Assembly (NCBI GenBank): GCA_025060195.1
Contig: JANXCQ010000024.1
Span: 1 to 64,000, forward strand
From: Gemmatales bacterium
GTDB taxonomy: Bacteria > Planctomycetota > Planctomycetia > Gemmatales > HRBIN36
DNA length: 64,000 nt
Reading direction: 5' to 3'
The notes beneath the pieces are model-generated. The model was not told the DNA's origin and ran no database searches. It was given only the letters and a program-made list of their open reading frames with translations. How positions within the stretch are numbered: position 1 is the first letter of the stretch; every line of letters begins with the position of its first letter. Positions 37,587 to 47,656 of this stretch are shown here, in pieces. Position numbers and translations under genes: made by a program.

Positions 37587-38140
37587 TTTCCCAGCTGCAT
37601 TCGCTCTTGTGCCACCGCGACCAACTCGTGCCGCTTTTCCGGAGTTGCTGGCATCGTATCTCCTACCACATCATCGTTGACAGCTGGGCCTGCAGTCCGG
37701 GGGCCAAACGGATCAGCACCCGCAAATTATGGGCGATCCGCTTGAGGACGCCGGCTTGCACCCAAGGCTGAGGTGGCCGGCAAACCGCCGTTTATGGGAA
37801 AATTGTGACGCAGGGTAACGCCATAAACAAGCGGTCGCCGCTGCATACTGCACGGCACCGAACAGTCCCTTAGCGAGCATTTCACGTGGACTTCGCCTTC
37901 CCGGCTCAGGGTCAAGTAGCGGAGCGGAAACTCCCGTTCCGCATCCATGACAGGACTGGGATACGACTTCCACCCGGTAGAGCAAACGAAAACTCTCACG
38001 GTGGTTTAACAAGACATAGTGCTGCGGTCTAAAGGAAGTTACTCATTACTCCTGAAGAAGTTGTCTTGCCCGTTTCCGGCAATGCCCGACACCTAGAATG
38101 AATTGGGGTGTCCGAGTTGCTCCATCAACTTGAAAAAGCC

Positions 38141-38944
38141 ATGCCGATACGGTTCGACGTGCTGACGCTGTTTCCCGAAATATTTCACGGCTATCTGAGC
38201 CAAAGCATCCTTAGGCACGCTATTGAGCGTGGTCTGGTCGAGGTGCACCTATGGAATTTCCGCGATTGGGCCAAAGGGAAACGCAAGAATGTGGATGATC
38301 GGCCCTATGGTGGTGGGCCGGGCATGGTGTTGATGTGCGAGCCGATCATCGCCGCCGTGGAAGCGGTGCAAGCCAAAGCGCAACCACCCGGGCACCTGGT
38401 CATGCTTACTCCGTCCGGCGAACGCCTAACACAGCGCCTCGTTCAGGAACTGGCGCAGCATCCGCGGTTATTGTTACTCTGCGGGCGGTATGAAGGTTTT
38501 GATGAACGGATACGCATCCTCTTGCAACCGCAGGAAATCTCCATCGGCGACTATGTTTGCAATGGCGGCGAGGTGCCCGCGATGGTAATCATTGACACGG
38601 TCATTCGGCTGGTGCCTGGCGTGCTGGGCAAGTCGGAAAGTTTAGTCGAGGAATCGCACGCCGAACCGGGATTGGTCGAGTATCCGCAATACACGCGACC
38701 CCGAGTGTTTCGCGGCTTAGCCGTGCCGGAAGTTTTGTTAAGCGGCAATCATAAGCAGATCGCCCAGTGGCGCCGTCAACAGGCTTTGTTACGCAGCCAA
38801 CAGCGACACGGCAGTTGTTCTAATTCCCCGGCTGAAAGTCCCTCTGCCTCCAAGGGGGTGAGTCAACACGAGGAGCAATGCGCCGACCGTTCTGATTCCC
38901 ACCCGAGACAAAACGTCTTTCCGTCGTCCCACACAACCTCGTGA
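38141..38944 (+). CDS. trmD: tRNA (guanine37-N1)-methyltransferase
   Basis: TrmD methylates G37 next to the anticodon and prevents frameshifting. SPOUT-fold motifs are clear: IRFDVLTLFPEIF at the start, RPYGGGPGMVLMCEPI, CGRYEGFDERI and the knot EISIGDYVCNGGEVPAMVIIDTVIRLVPG. From ATG 38141 it is 267 residues, with a ~35-residue polar tail. The usual neighbours rpsP, rimM and rplS are absent. A longer GTG start at 38108 is possible. Confidence 0.94.
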   Translation: MPIRFDVLTLFPEIFHGYLSQSILRHAIERGLVEVHLWNFRDWAKGKRKNVDDRPYGGGPGMVLMCEPIIAAVEAVQAKAQPPGHLVMLTPSGERLTQRLVQELAQHPRLLLLCGRYEGFDERIRILLQPQEISIGDYVCNGGEVPAMVIIDTVIRLVPGVLGKSESLVEESHAEPGLVEYPQYTRPRVFRGLAVPEVLLSGNHKQIAQWRRQQALLRSQQRHGSCSNSPAESPSASKGVSQHEEQCADRSDSHPRQNVFPSSHTTS

Positions 38945-39132
38945 ACCGCGCCGTGTCTATTTGGCGTGCCTTACCCGCTCCTGATTCAGTTGGCCAGACT
39001 GCCTCAACTATGAGTGTCGGGGTGGTCGCAGCCCGTATAAATTGTGACTATTATCCTGCTACCGCGCGGGCAAAACGCGCGTTACACTTGAGAGAAAGGC
39101 TAGGCATTCATGGCCGACGTGTGGGAGCGGTT

Positions 39133-40596
39133 ATGCCCAGCGCCGCAACTGAGCTGAAACAAATCGGGCCTTATGAAATCCTCGCTTTAATCGCTGAGGG
39201 CGGGATGGGGACGGTCTATCGCGCACGCCATCGCGAAAGCGGGGAACTCGTGGCTGTCAAGGTTTTTCCCGCGGCCATGGCAAGTAATCTTGTGTTGCTG
39301 CAGCGGTTTGAACAGGAATTCCGCGCCGCCAGCCGATTGACCCATCCGAATATTGTTCGAGCGCTGGAATTTGGTCGCGATGGCAAGGTGCCTTACATCG
39401 TCATGGAGTTAGTGGAGGGGGAATCCCTGGGCCAGCGGGTCGAAAGGCTAGGACGCCTACCCGAAGCAGAAGCCGTGGCGTATATCGTCCAGGTAGCGCA
39501 GGGGCTGCACCAGGCGCACCGCCAAGGCATCATTCACCGCGACGTCAAGCCCGATAACATTTTGGTCGATCCACATGGTCAAGCTAAGTTGGCCGATCTG
39601 GGTCTGGTGAAAGATTTGGACGCCGACCTGAATCTTACCCGCACCGGCCGAGGTTTAGGCACACCGCACTTCATGGCCCCGGAGCAGTTCCGTAATGCCA
39701 AACATGCCGATGTGCGTTGCGATGTGTACGCGCTGGGTGCCACGCTGTACATGCTCGTTACAGGCCAACTTCCCTTCCGCGGATGTTCGCCGCTCGATGC
39801 CTGGATACGCAAGATTCACAACGATTTGCCCAGTCCACGGCAACTGCGCGCCGAACTGAGCGAGCGGGTGGACTGGGCCATTCGGCGTGCCATGAGTGCG
39901 GATCCTGATAAACGCCCTGCGGACTGCCGAGAGTTCGTCGAGGACTTACTAGGACATCGGATACGCGAGGCGGGGCCATTCTTTGAACCCATCGAAACAC
40001 CCCAGGGCGATTGGTTCGTGCGTTATGCTACGTTGGAGGGCCATCTGGTTACGCGTAAGGGGCCGCTAGCTGTCATTCGTCGTGCTCTGCAGGGGGGCAA
40101 GTGTGGCCAACTGGAGCGAGTGCAGGTCGCGGTTCATGCGGATGGGCCATTTGGTCCGTTGCAGGAGTTTCCGGAGTTACGCGATCTGGTGATTCAACCC
40201 GGGGTGCTCTCGCTGCCGCGTATGAGTTCACGGCCGACCCATGCTCCAGCCGCGGGAACCGAGATGAGCGGGCAGCAGATCCTGTCGCGTCATTCAGCGC
40301 TTTCTTCAGCCGTGCGCTCTTCGGTCCAACCGATTGCGACAGGCTCAGGTGCCGCCACCGCTATGGGCACTCTCAACGCCGCTATCGAGGTGTCCTCAAC
40401 TCGGACCGAGAAACCGACCGCAACCCTACCAGCACACCAAAGCGCCAAACCGTCGGCTGATCTTGCTTTGAAAGCCCCCAACCGCGTCAAACGGCCCGAA
40501 AACGCCCGCTCTTCCCAAACCGATTGGTTGAGTTGGTTAGCCGTGTTGATCTTCGTTCTAATCGGCTTTTTCCTAGGCTGGTTCCTGATTCGTTGA
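39133..40596 (+). CDS. Membrane Ser/Thr protein kinase
   Basis: A PASTA-less Hanks-type kinase. Visible are the glycine loop AEGGMGTVYRA, VAVKVF (K43), HRDVKPDN (D137) and DLG in place of DFG (155-157), then GTPHFMAPEQF and CDVYALGATLYML. After the kinase domain comes ~200 residues with a low-complexity Ser/Thr/Pro stretch and one C-terminal membrane helix (WLSWLAVLIFVLIGFFLGWFLIR), so the catalytic domain is cytoplasmic. ATG 39133 follows GGGAG; ATG 39010 or GTG 38941 are alternatives. Typical of the large planctomycete kinase set; substrates unknown. Confidence 0.88.
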   Translation: MPSAATELKQIGPYEILALIAEGGMGTVYRARHRESGELVAVKVFPAAMASNLVLLQRFEQEFRAASRLTHPNIVRALEFGRDGKVPYIVMELVEGESLGQRVERLGRLPEAEAVAYIVQVAQGLHQAHRQGIIHRDVKPDNILVDPHGQAKLADLGLVKDLDADLNLTRTGRGLGTPHFMAPEQFRNAKHADVRCDVYALGATLYMLVTGQLPFRGCSPLDAWIRKIHNDLPSPRQLRAELSERVDWAIRRAMSADPDKRPADCREFVEDLLGHRIREAGPFFEPIETPQGDWFVRYATLEGHLVTRKGPLAVIRRALQGGKCGQLERVQVAVHADGPFGPLQEFPELRDLVIQPGVLSLPRMSSRPTHAPAAGTEMSGQQILSRHSALSSAVRSSVQPIATGSGAATAMGTLNAAIEVSSTRTEKPTATLPAHQSAKPSADLALKAPNRVKRPENARSSQTDWLSWLAVLIFVLIGFFLGWFLIR

Positions 40597-40759
40597 AACA
40601 CCATTGTCAGAGTTTGGAAGATAAGGGGAAAGTGCCTCCGCAAGCCCCTCCTGGGAGGTATCTTGCTCCGTCGCAACCAATCCCATAGTAAAGTTTGCGG
40701 ATACAAGCGGTGAGGCCGAGGCCTTATCCATTACGCCAGCGCCCTTGGGCAACGAGGTC

Positions 40760-42160
40760 ATGCCGGTTCAGGAAACTTGGGCCGCTTACTGTGCCCTAGC
40801 CAGTTTGATTCTGTTACTGTGGCTCATTATTCGCGGACAGATGCAGGCATTCGTCGCCTTGTTGGTCGTGAGTGTGGTTCTGGGCTTGGCCACGGGCATG
40901 CCACCGTTGCGCGTAGTGCAGGCTCTGGGCCAAGGCGTGGGCGACATTGCACGCGAGGTGATCCTTGTGCTTGCCCTCGGGGCGATGTTAGGACGCGTCC
41001 TTGAAGCCTCGCGCGCCGCTGAGGTCTTGGCTCAAACTCTGTTACGTTGGTTTGGCGAAACGCGGGCTTCGCTGGCCGTGCTTCTGGCGGCTTATCTTGT
41101 CGGCTTGCCCGTTTTGTTTAACGTCGGCTTCCTGCTGCTCATCTCGATTGTGTACCAGTTGCAGGAGAAGACAGGGAAGTCGCTCTTGTACTATGGCACA
41201 CCGATGGCCTTCAGCTTGGGCGTTGTCCATTCGTTGGTGCCGCCACATCCGGGTATCGTCTATGCCGTATCTGCTTTGCAGGGGAACTTTGTGAAAGTGA
41301 TGGTTTGGGGGGCGCTATTAGCCTGGCCGATGGCCCTCGTAGGCTGGTATGGCGTTGGCAAGTATTGGGCTGCTCGTCAATTCGTTGCCGTACCTGCAGC
41401 CTTGCGACAAACGACTATGGCGAACGTGCCTCCTGCGGTACGTAGTTTCGGGGAAGCGTTGCTGTTGGTGGTGCTGCCGCTATTGCTCAGCGCCATGGGT
41501 TTTGCCGTCGAAATCCTCGAGCGGACGCAAGCGCTTCCCTCCTGGACACGGGAACCGCTGTATTGGCCCGGCACATCGTGGCATACCCACAGCCTGACTC
41601 ACTGGCTGCGGTTTTTCGGCCATCCCATCGTCGCCCTGGCGATGCCTATTGCGTTAGGCATGGCGCTATGCTGGTGGCGTGCTGGTTTCGGCCGTGTGGA
41701 GTTAGCCAAGTTGGCCAGCAAAGGTTTAGAAGACGTGGGTTCGATAGCCCTGCTGTTTCTCGCCGCGGGTGCCTTCAAGCAGATTTTGCAGGAATCAGGT
41801 GCGGGGCAACAACTGGCCCGCTGGATTCTCGCCCTACCGCTGAGCCCCGCTTTGTTGTGTTACCTGGTGGCGGTGGCGATGCGGATTGCCCTCGGCTCGG
41901 CCACCGCGGCGATTGTAACCGCTGCACCTTTATTAGCTCCCTTCGCCGCCAAATATCCCGGTCAGGAGACGCTGCTTATCTTAGCGCTCGCTTGCGGCAT
42001 CACGTTTATGACCCAACCCGCGGATAGCGGATTCTGGATGGTGAAGGAATACTTCAACCTGAGCGTCCGGGATGTCATGCTGTACTTCAATGCCGGTCGC
42101 ATTGCCATGTCCGTCTTTGGCATCGCCGTCGTTCTGATCGTCGAGCAACTGATGTTTTAA
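40760..42160 (+). CDS. GntP-family gluconate/organic-acid permease
   Basis: The 466-residue protein is almost entirely hydrophobic, with about 12 predicted helices. Family signatures include the N-terminal SLILLLWLIIRGQMQAFVALLVVSV-type helix pair, EASRAAEVLAQTLLRWFGETRASLA and the C-terminal TAAPLLAPFAAKYPG and ITFMTQPADSGFWMVKEYF. GntP members are H+ symporters for gluconate and related sugar acids. The start ATG 40760 is preceded by GAGGT; a TTG at 40745 is less likely. It stands alone next to mnmA. Confidence 0.85.
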   Translation: MPVQETWAAYCALASLILLLWLIIRGQMQAFVALLVVSVVLGLATGMPPLRVVQALGQGVGDIAREVILVLALGAMLGRVLEASRAAEVLAQTLLRWFGETRASLAVLLAAYLVGLPVLFNVGFLLLISIVYQLQEKTGKSLLYYGTPMAFSLGVVHSLVPPHPGIVYAVSALQGNFVKVMVWGALLAWPMALVGWYGVGKYWAARQFVAVPAALRQTTMANVPPAVRSFGEALLLVVLPLLLSAMGFAVEILERTQALPSWTREPLYWPGTSWHTHSLTHWLRFFGHPIVALAMPIALGMALCWWRAGFGRVELAKLASKGLEDVGSIALLFLAAGAFKQILQESGAGQQLARWILALPLSPALLCYLVAVAMRIALGSATAAIVTAAPLLAPFAAKYPGQETLLILALACGITFMTQPADSGFWMVKEYFNLSVRDVMLYFNAGRIAMSVFGIAVVLIVEQLMF

Positions 42161-42209
42161 CCCTCCTGTGTTGGTAGTTGCTGGCGTTATTTTGCAACGG
42201 CATTGGGGT

Positions 42210-43364
42210 CTAACGAGGGAAGGGGTAGTTATTTTCGAGACGGGACAGAGCGTGGGCGATCCAACCTCCGCCCAGGACGCGTGTACCAAGATAGCACACA
42301 GCCGCCTGACCGGGCGTGACTGCAAGCTGGGGCTCATCGAACCAGATGCGGACGCGCTGCTGAGGCAATGCCTCTACTGTCGCGGGCACTGCCGCGGCAC
42401 GGTAACGAATCTTCACTAGGCAGCGTACAGGCTGTGTCGGTTCCTCGATGAGCCAATTGAAACGTTCGGCGACCAGTCCGGCACTGAGGCACTCCTCACG
42501 GCTGCCCACGACCACGGTATTATCGGCTGGCAGAATGGCCAGAACGTACCGGCGCTGGCCGGCCGCGAAGCCCAGACCTTTCCGCTGACCGATGGTAAAG
42601 TTTTCGATGCCAGGATGTCGGGCCAAAATTCGTCCGGAGGTGTCCACGATCACGCCTTGGGTGTTTCGGTCAGGGCGATGTCGGCGTACGAAGGCGGCGT
42701 AATCACCATCAGGCACAAAACAGATTTCCTGGCTGTCGGGCTTATTGTGCACGGGCAAACCCGCCTGGCGAGCCAATTCGCGAATCTGTGGCTTAGTGAA
42801 TTCACCTAGGGGAAACAGAACCCGCTCCAGTAACTGGCGTCGAACGCCCGCCAGAACATACGACTGATCTTTGTGCCCATCTACTGCGCAGTGCAATTCT
42901 ACCCCGCCTGGGCCGTGGATAATCCGTGCGTAATGTCCCGTCGCGATGTAATCGGCAGCGAGTTGTCGGCCGTAGGTCCAAAGTCGGCCAAACTTGAGCC
43001 AATTGTTACACACCACGCAAGGATTCGGCGTGCGCCCAGCTAAGTATTCGTCGGCGAAATAATCCATGATGCGGGTAAATTCGTGGGAAAAATCCAGCGC
43101 GTAAAACGGAATGTCGAGAATTTCTGCCACGCGACGGGCATCGGCGGCATCGAGTGACGAACAACACCCTTTGTGCTGGCGACGGGGCGCGTCCTGCCCT
43201 GTTTTGCCGTTCTCGTGTTGCGGGACATCAGTGGCGCACACGTCGGTATGGACGCCGGTACGCATGAACAGCCCGATGACCTCGTAGCCCTGCTGCTTCA
43301 GGAGCCACGCGGCCACGGAGCTATCCACTCCCCCACTCATTGCCACCACTACGCGCTTTGTCAT
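42210..43364 (-). CDS. mnmA: tRNA-specific 2-thiouridylase
   Basis: MnmA thiolates U34 of Lys, Glu and Gln tRNAs. The PP-loop SGGVDSS (10-16) adenylates the base. The catalytic cysteine lies in NPCVVCN (C119 expected), with the partner cysteine in SQEICFVPDG. A cysteine-containing insertion of ~30 residues follows the first strand (DVCATDVPQHENGKTG...GCCSS), a common insert in some phyla. Sulfur would come from a cysteine desulfurase such as the one at 2513-3697. Length 384 is normal. Confidence 0.93.
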   Translation of the reverse strand: MTKRVVVAMSGGVDSSVAAWLLKQQGYEVIGLFMRTGVHTDVCATDVPQHENGKTGQDAPRRQHKGCCSSLDAADARRVAEILDIPFYALDFSHEFTRIMDYFADEYLAGRTPNPCVVCNNWLKFGRLWTYGRQLAADYIATGHYARIIHGPGGVELHCAVDGHKDQSYVLAGVRRQLLERVLFPLGEFTKPQIRELARQAGLPVHNKPDSQEICFVPDGDYAAFVRRHRPDRNTQGVIVDTSGRILARHPGIENFTIGQRKGLGFAAGQRRYVLAILPADNTVVVGSREECLSAGLVAERFNWLIEEPTQPVRCLVKIRYRAAAVPATVEALPQQRVRIWFDEPQLAVTPGQAAVCYLGTRVLGGGWIAHALSRLENNYPFPR

Positions 43365-43598
43365 GCTCGTTTACCGTTGCGGCCCCCAGGCACGACAATC
43401 ATCACACAATGGCTATCCCTTTGATAAGCGCATTTTTCAGAGCGTCATCGGCTCCAACTAACTCCAATTAGCTCGACCCACATACGGCTTTCCATTTTAA
43501 GCCGCTGTACCAACCATGGGTGTTCGGTGCGGGACGATCCCTTGGTAGGAACAAACTTGGAGCGACAGCCAAAAGGAACGATTGGTCATTGCTTCTAG
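43365..43598. other. Intergenic region upstream of mnmA
   Basis: About 230 bases between two minus-strand genes. No clear promoter, terminator or repeat seen. Confidence 0.3.
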
Positions 43599-45278
43599 CT
43601 AGGGTCCATCGTGGGAGTGGACCTCGAGTCGTTTTTGTAGAGTGCGGCGAGCTTCTTCCAAGCGTTGCAATAAGTCGCGTTGGCGGACATGGGGTGTCGT
43701 GCGGATGGCAGTCTCGGCTTGAGCCAGCGCGTCTTCGAGGTAACGACGGTCTTGGTCGCGAAGCGTGGGACGGCGTGGCAGCTTGAGGGCGGAGGTGTGG
43801 GCCACGAGCCGATCGCCGTTCCAACAGCGCAGCGCCAACCAACCGGACGGCAACTCCGACAAATGGTCCGCTCCGCAGGTGAAGGATAATTCCGCTTGGT
43901 AAATGGGCACACTAAGTATCTGAACTGACGCAGGCGAGCCGACTGTGGCTTCGCGAGAATGATCCGATGCCGCGGTGTTCTTTGCGGGAGTCTGCGACCC
44001 ATATAAAGAGGATGGCTTATCACTGCCTACCCTCGTCCGGCTGGGCACTGGAGCAACGGTCGCCGTCGCAATGACTTCGCCGCCGCAGATCAATTCCAAT
44101 TGCGTAAATGGTAATACACTCTGCGCCCGAGCCACGAGCCGATAATCAGACCGTGCCTCTGACCCCGCAGTGGAGTTTTCATCTGCTTGGCGCGTCGGGC
44201 CGACATCGGAGGCCTCGGGCGCGTTCTGGGCCGACCTCGGAGGCAGTTGCCAAACTTCAGCCATGCCGTTCACTTGCCAGCTGAAGATCGGGCCGGCGGT
44301 GACATAGGTATGTCCGTGTTGCACCGCACGAACCCAATCGGCAAGGGTCAGAGGCTTATCTGCACCGAGCCAGGTGGCTGTGCGAACGGTGCCCAATGCC
44401 ACCATGTTGCTCGTTTTGCCACTGGCGCCGACGAGAGGAATGCTATAGCCGGCGTTGAGCAGAGCGTACCAAAGCTGCAAGGCATGGTCGTCCCACGGAG
44501 CAGTCGCGCACCATTCCAAAGCGTCAATCTGGCCGAGCAATGCCAACGGCAGTCGTTCTCCCATAACGCCAGGAAACGCGGTCCAAATTACTAAGCCCCC
44601 CTTGCGATGGCATTGGTTACACCAATCGGCCAAGGTGTAATGCTCAAAGCCAGGCTCGCCAGCGGTCAGCGGGAAGACCAGGCGATGACAGTAAATAAGT
44701 GCCAAGTCGCCCCAGGGCCCACCCCGTTGATAGGTGTTGACGCAGACGGCACAACCATATCGTTCTAAGAGTACTGACTGCCCGCTGAATTCCAGCACCT
44801 GAGCCAAGCGGGGCAAGCGTGGTTCATCCCAGCGAGCCGCTAAAACGTGTACTAAATCTAGGCCCTCGGCAGCGCCTTCTAAGGCAGCGGCTGCCGCTGG
44901 GAGAAAATGAGCGCGCGTGTCGCACCAATACCAACCTGGTGCTGGGTCGAGGAGACGGGGCAGTTGCACGCGGAGGGCAATTTTGCCCAGGCCCCGATCC
45001 GTGTTCAGGGACATCGGAGCGTACAACGGACCGTGCCAGGCTTCTACGCACACTTGTCCCGCAGGCAAACGCACCTCGCAGGAACCATCGGTGTAAACCC
45101 AAACCCTTCCCTCCTGCACCAGATGACCTCCGACTTCCTGAGCTGGCTCAGTTTTCGGATCGTCCAGGTAGCCTAAGGGCACACGAGTTTTCCCGTAAGC
45201 ATCGCGGATATGCAGACGACATGGTAAAGTTCGTCCCGAGCGGGAGTCGGTAATCCGCAGGTGCACCGTCTGTTCCAC
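43599..45278 (-). CDS. CehA/McbA-like protein, metal ligands apparently lost
   Basis: The 559-residue product begins with a beta-rich domain (VHLRITDSRSGRTLPCRLHIRD), then a PHP-type barrel. Where CehA/McbA metallohydrolases have an H-x-H ligand (NLHVHT), this protein reads WYWCDTRAHF, and the later GSDSH-like site reads VGASGKTSNM. So at least some metal ligands are changed. The C-terminal ~200 residues include a low-complexity linker and a beta domain. GTG at 45278 follows GGAGGG. Either an enzyme with a shifted site or a non-catalytic binding protein. Confidence 0.55.
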   Translation of the reverse strand: MEQTVHLRITDSRSGRTLPCRLHIRDAYGKTRVPLGYLDDPKTEPAQEVGGHLVQEGRVWVYTDGSCEVRLPAGQVCVEAWHGPLYAPMSLNTDRGLGKIALRVQLPRLLDPAPGWYWCDTRAHFLPAAAAALEGAAEGLDLVHVLAARWDEPRLPRLAQVLEFSGQSVLLERYGCAVCVNTYQRGGPWGDLALIYCHRLVFPLTAGEPGFEHYTLADWCNQCHRKGGLVIWTAFPGVMGERLPLALLGQIDALEWCATAPWDDHALQLWYALLNAGYSIPLVGASGKTSNMVALGTVRTATWLGADKPLTLADWVRAVQHGHTYVTAGPIFSWQVNGMAEVWQLPPRSAQNAPEASDVGPTRQADENSTAGSEARSDYRLVARAQSVLPFTQLELICGGEVIATATVAPVPSRTRVGSDKPSSLYGSQTPAKNTAASDHSREATVGSPASVQILSVPIYQAELSFTCGADHLSELPSGWLALRCWNGDRLVAHTSALKLPRRPTLRDQDRRYLEDALAQAETAIRTTPHVRQRDLLQRLEEARRTLQKRLEVHSHDGP

Positions 45279-45492
45279 AATCGGTCCCTCCGCTGCCCGG
45301 TCATGCCTGCTTTCAGACGCTGCGAATATTCTGGGCTATCTCGCGCTGGCCGACCATGATGCCGGATCTTTCGCTCCATCAGGGCCAGAATCACCGGAGA
45401 AGTTATTGCCTTGCCGATACCCTTTTCCAGGATAGGCATCCTTCATAACTGCTTTTCGTCCCCCTTACAGAACAAGAGAGTTTCTTGTCCCT

Positions 45493-46860
45493 CTACGGGG
45501 CGAGAATGGAGGGCAGTTCGGGAAAATCCAATCCCTGCTGCAAGAAAAAGGTCAAGCCGAGGCCGCAGATCGCGGCAAGCAATGTGAGCGTAGCGAAGAC
45601 CAGAGCTAGTTGGGCCAGCTTACGATGGCCAAATGTGTAAGTGAACACGGTCTTGACGACGGTATTAGTGATGACTGCCAAGGTGATGGCCAGCGTGGCC
45701 CAGAACGAAGAGATTTGTTGCCGACCTGTGAGCTGGGCTACGCTCAGCGTAATTGCGTCCATGTCAGTGGTGCCAGCTAAGAGCGCTACGGTCAGTAACC
45801 CGGATTCTCGCCCGATCAACTGAGCGAAGCGCACAGCGAGTAACACAAGCACAAATAAACCAGCCAAGCGGATAGCCGACCATAACGAAAACGGATTCGC
45901 TGTCACGACCTCGAGCGATTCGGTCGCTGGTGCATGACGAAGAAAGGCCAGGGCGTATAGGCCGACTATCAGGCTGGCCAACCCCACCGGGCCAAGGAGC
46001 CAGAGCAGCAGCGGGAAGTGAACTAAGCCCACGGCGACGAGGACGCGCAGCCCCATAGCCGCCCACGATAAACCAATGCCCATAGCGCAGGAGCGAAGTA
46101 ATTCGGGTTGTTCCCGCGCCCGCGCCGATAGGGCCAGCGTAACTGCCGTGCTCGAAACCAAGCCGCCGAGTAACCCGGTGAGTAGTAGTCCCCAGCGTGG
46201 CCCGACCACACGCAGGCCCACGTAGCCCAGGAAACCGACGGCGCTGATAAGAACCACGATGAGCCAGGTGCGATACGGGTTGAATAAGCGGAACGGTTCC
46301 CAGCCATAATCTACATCGGGCAGCAGAGGAAGCACAATAATGCTAATGACAGCCAGTTGGAGCGCAGCATACAAGTCCTGCTCCGAAATTTTTCGGACCC
46401 AATCGTGGAGGATGCGGCGGAGCGAAAGGATTACCGTAGTGCCGACCGCCAAGCCCGCGGCCAACAGCCAGTGCCCCCGATACGTCATAGCGCCATAAAC
46501 ATAAGTCAACAAGGCGGCCACCTCAGTGGTCATACCGATGTCGCCGCGACTACCCGTCAGGAAATAAGCCATCACCACGATGGCAGCGATACCGCCGGTC
46601 AGTGTTACAAACAAAGCTAAGTGCACCTGCTCACCGAGCCAAGCCGCAGTACACCCGAGCAAAGCCAATAAGGGAAACGTGCGTATTCCGCCGGGCAGGC
46701 CGCCGTTTTCTGCGGGAGAGGAACGCTCCCGCTCCAGGCCAATGAGGCAACCCAGGGCCAGAGATATGCCGAACGGTGCAAAACTGTGCCAATGAGCGCC
46801 TGCCGGGCTGAGGTCGGTGTCGCCGATAGGCCAGGGGATTGCTGAGCTCGGCACGGACAT
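45493..46860 (-). CDS. MgtC/SapB-family membrane protein with DUF4010
   Basis: The N-terminal half shows the MgtC signature IGLERERS...GIRTFPLLALLG and the second half contains the DUF4010 region (SSTAVTLALSARAREQP, then TDMDAITLSVAQL). About 12 membrane segments span 455 residues. Small MgtC proteins influence Mg2+ homeostasis and ATP synthase in pathogens; the fused form is widespread and of unknown function. Ten bases separate it from the preceding yjbQ on the same strand, indicating an operon. Confidence 0.85.
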   Translation of the reverse strand: MSVPSSAIPWPIGDTDLSPAGAHWHSFAPFGISLALGCLIGLERERSSPAENGGLPGGIRTFPLLALLGCTAAWLGEQVHLALFVTLTGGIAAIVVMAYFLTGSRGDIGMTTEVAALLTYVYGAMTYRGHWLLAAGLAVGTTVILSLRRILHDWVRKISEQDLYAALQLAVISIIVLPLLPDVDYGWEPFRLFNPYRTWLIVVLISAVGFLGYVGLRVVGPRWGLLLTGLLGGLVSSTAVTLALSARAREQPELLRSCAMGIGLSWAAMGLRVLVAVGLVHFPLLLWLLGPVGLASLIVGLYALAFLRHAPATESLEVVTANPFSLWSAIRLAGLFVLVLLAVRFAQLIGRESGLLTVALLAGTTDMDAITLSVAQLTGRQQISSFWATLAITLAVITNTVVKTVFTYTFGHRKLAQLALVFATLTLLAAICGLGLTFFLQQGLDFPELPSILAP

Positions 46861-46870
46861 GCCCCGCAGG

Positions 46871-47293
46871 TTATTCGCCGATGATCTTAATCAGGACGCG
46901 TTTCGGTCGTCGGCCGTCAAATTCGCCGTAAAAGATTTGCTCCCATGGGCCGAAGTCGAGCTTGCCCTTGGTAATGGCCACCACCACTTCGCGTCCCATA
47001 ATCTGGCGTTTGAGATGGGCGTCGGCGTTATCCTCGCCCGTGCGGTTATGATGGTAAACATTAGGATCGGGATTATACGGAGCGAGTTTTTCGAGCCAGC
47101 GGAGAAAGTCCTCGTGCAGACCGCGTTCGTCATCGTTGATGAAAACCGAACTGGTTATGTGCATGGTATTGACCAAGCACAATCCCTCGCGGACACCGCT
47201 TTGTCGCACTGCTTCTTCCACCTGCCGAGTAATGTTCACGAAACCATAGCGCTCGGGCAAATGCATGGTCAGGTACTGCGTATAAGTCTTCAT
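46871..47293 (-). CDS. YjbQ family protein (UPF0047)
   Basis: A 140-residue member of the YjbQ/UPF0047 family. Conserved elements include [10 protein letters not shown], the [18 protein letters not shown] core, [13 protein letters not shown] and [19 protein letters not shown]. Some members have thiamine-phosphate synthase activity in vitro, but the cellular role is not settled. A strong GGAGGAAG precedes the ATG at 47293. It heads a two-gene transcript with the MgtC-like protein. Confidence 0.85.
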   Translation of the reverse strand: MKTYTQYLTMHLPERYGFVNITRQVEEAVRQSGVREGLCLVNTMHITSSVFINDDERGLHEDFLRWLEKLAPYNPDPNVYHHNRTGEDNADAHLKRQIMGREVVVAITKGKLDFGPWEQIFYGEFDGRRPKRVLIKIIGE

Positions 47294-47656
47294 CGTGCTT
47301 CCTCCGCTATCTCAGTGGCTGTCCTGATCTAGGGACTAAGAGCTGAGGCCGCAATTGGTACTAGTATGGCCTACACAATTTCAGGCTCTCCATCGGCGCG
47401 GCGTGAAGAATCATCTTCGCTTAGGCGAAATCATGCCCCTTCGGCATTGCCATAGCCTTATCCTCTCCATGGTGATTAATCTGCACCGAGAATTGAAGCA
47501 CAAATCCCGGGAGCGTATTCCAACCCTATCCACACAGGCCGCGAAACGCTAGGAAGAGTAACATATTTCGCGGCTCACCTTGTTATTTCTCTTCCCGGAA
47601 AGCCCTAGACTTTCCTGCGATGAGAAGTGTAACGCCTCAGCGCATGGAGCATGCAC
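47294..47656. other. Divergent intergenic region with a long-loop inverted repeat
   Basis: Between the yjbQ start and the dapL start, so it must hold both promoters. A 9-bp inverted repeat, GCCGCGAAA (47538-47546) with TTTCGCGGC (47566-47574), lies about 80 bases before dapL and could be a leader stem or an operator. Confidence 0.45.

Larger units (their letters stand above)
36295..38140. other. 1.8-kb gene-poor zone with structured segments and a transposase remnant
   Basis: This contains a cluster of stem-loops at 36394-36553 and 36721-36783 and an IS5-family transposase remnant on the minus strand (37301-37586). Open frames between 36700 and 37210 have no recognisable family. The last ~450 bases before trmD show no feature I can support. 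Confidence 0.5.

Noticed and set aside
37713-38012. Minus-strand frame that could be the N-terminal part of the IS5 transposase
   Set aside because: I could not align it with the N-terminal region of any IS5-type transposase.
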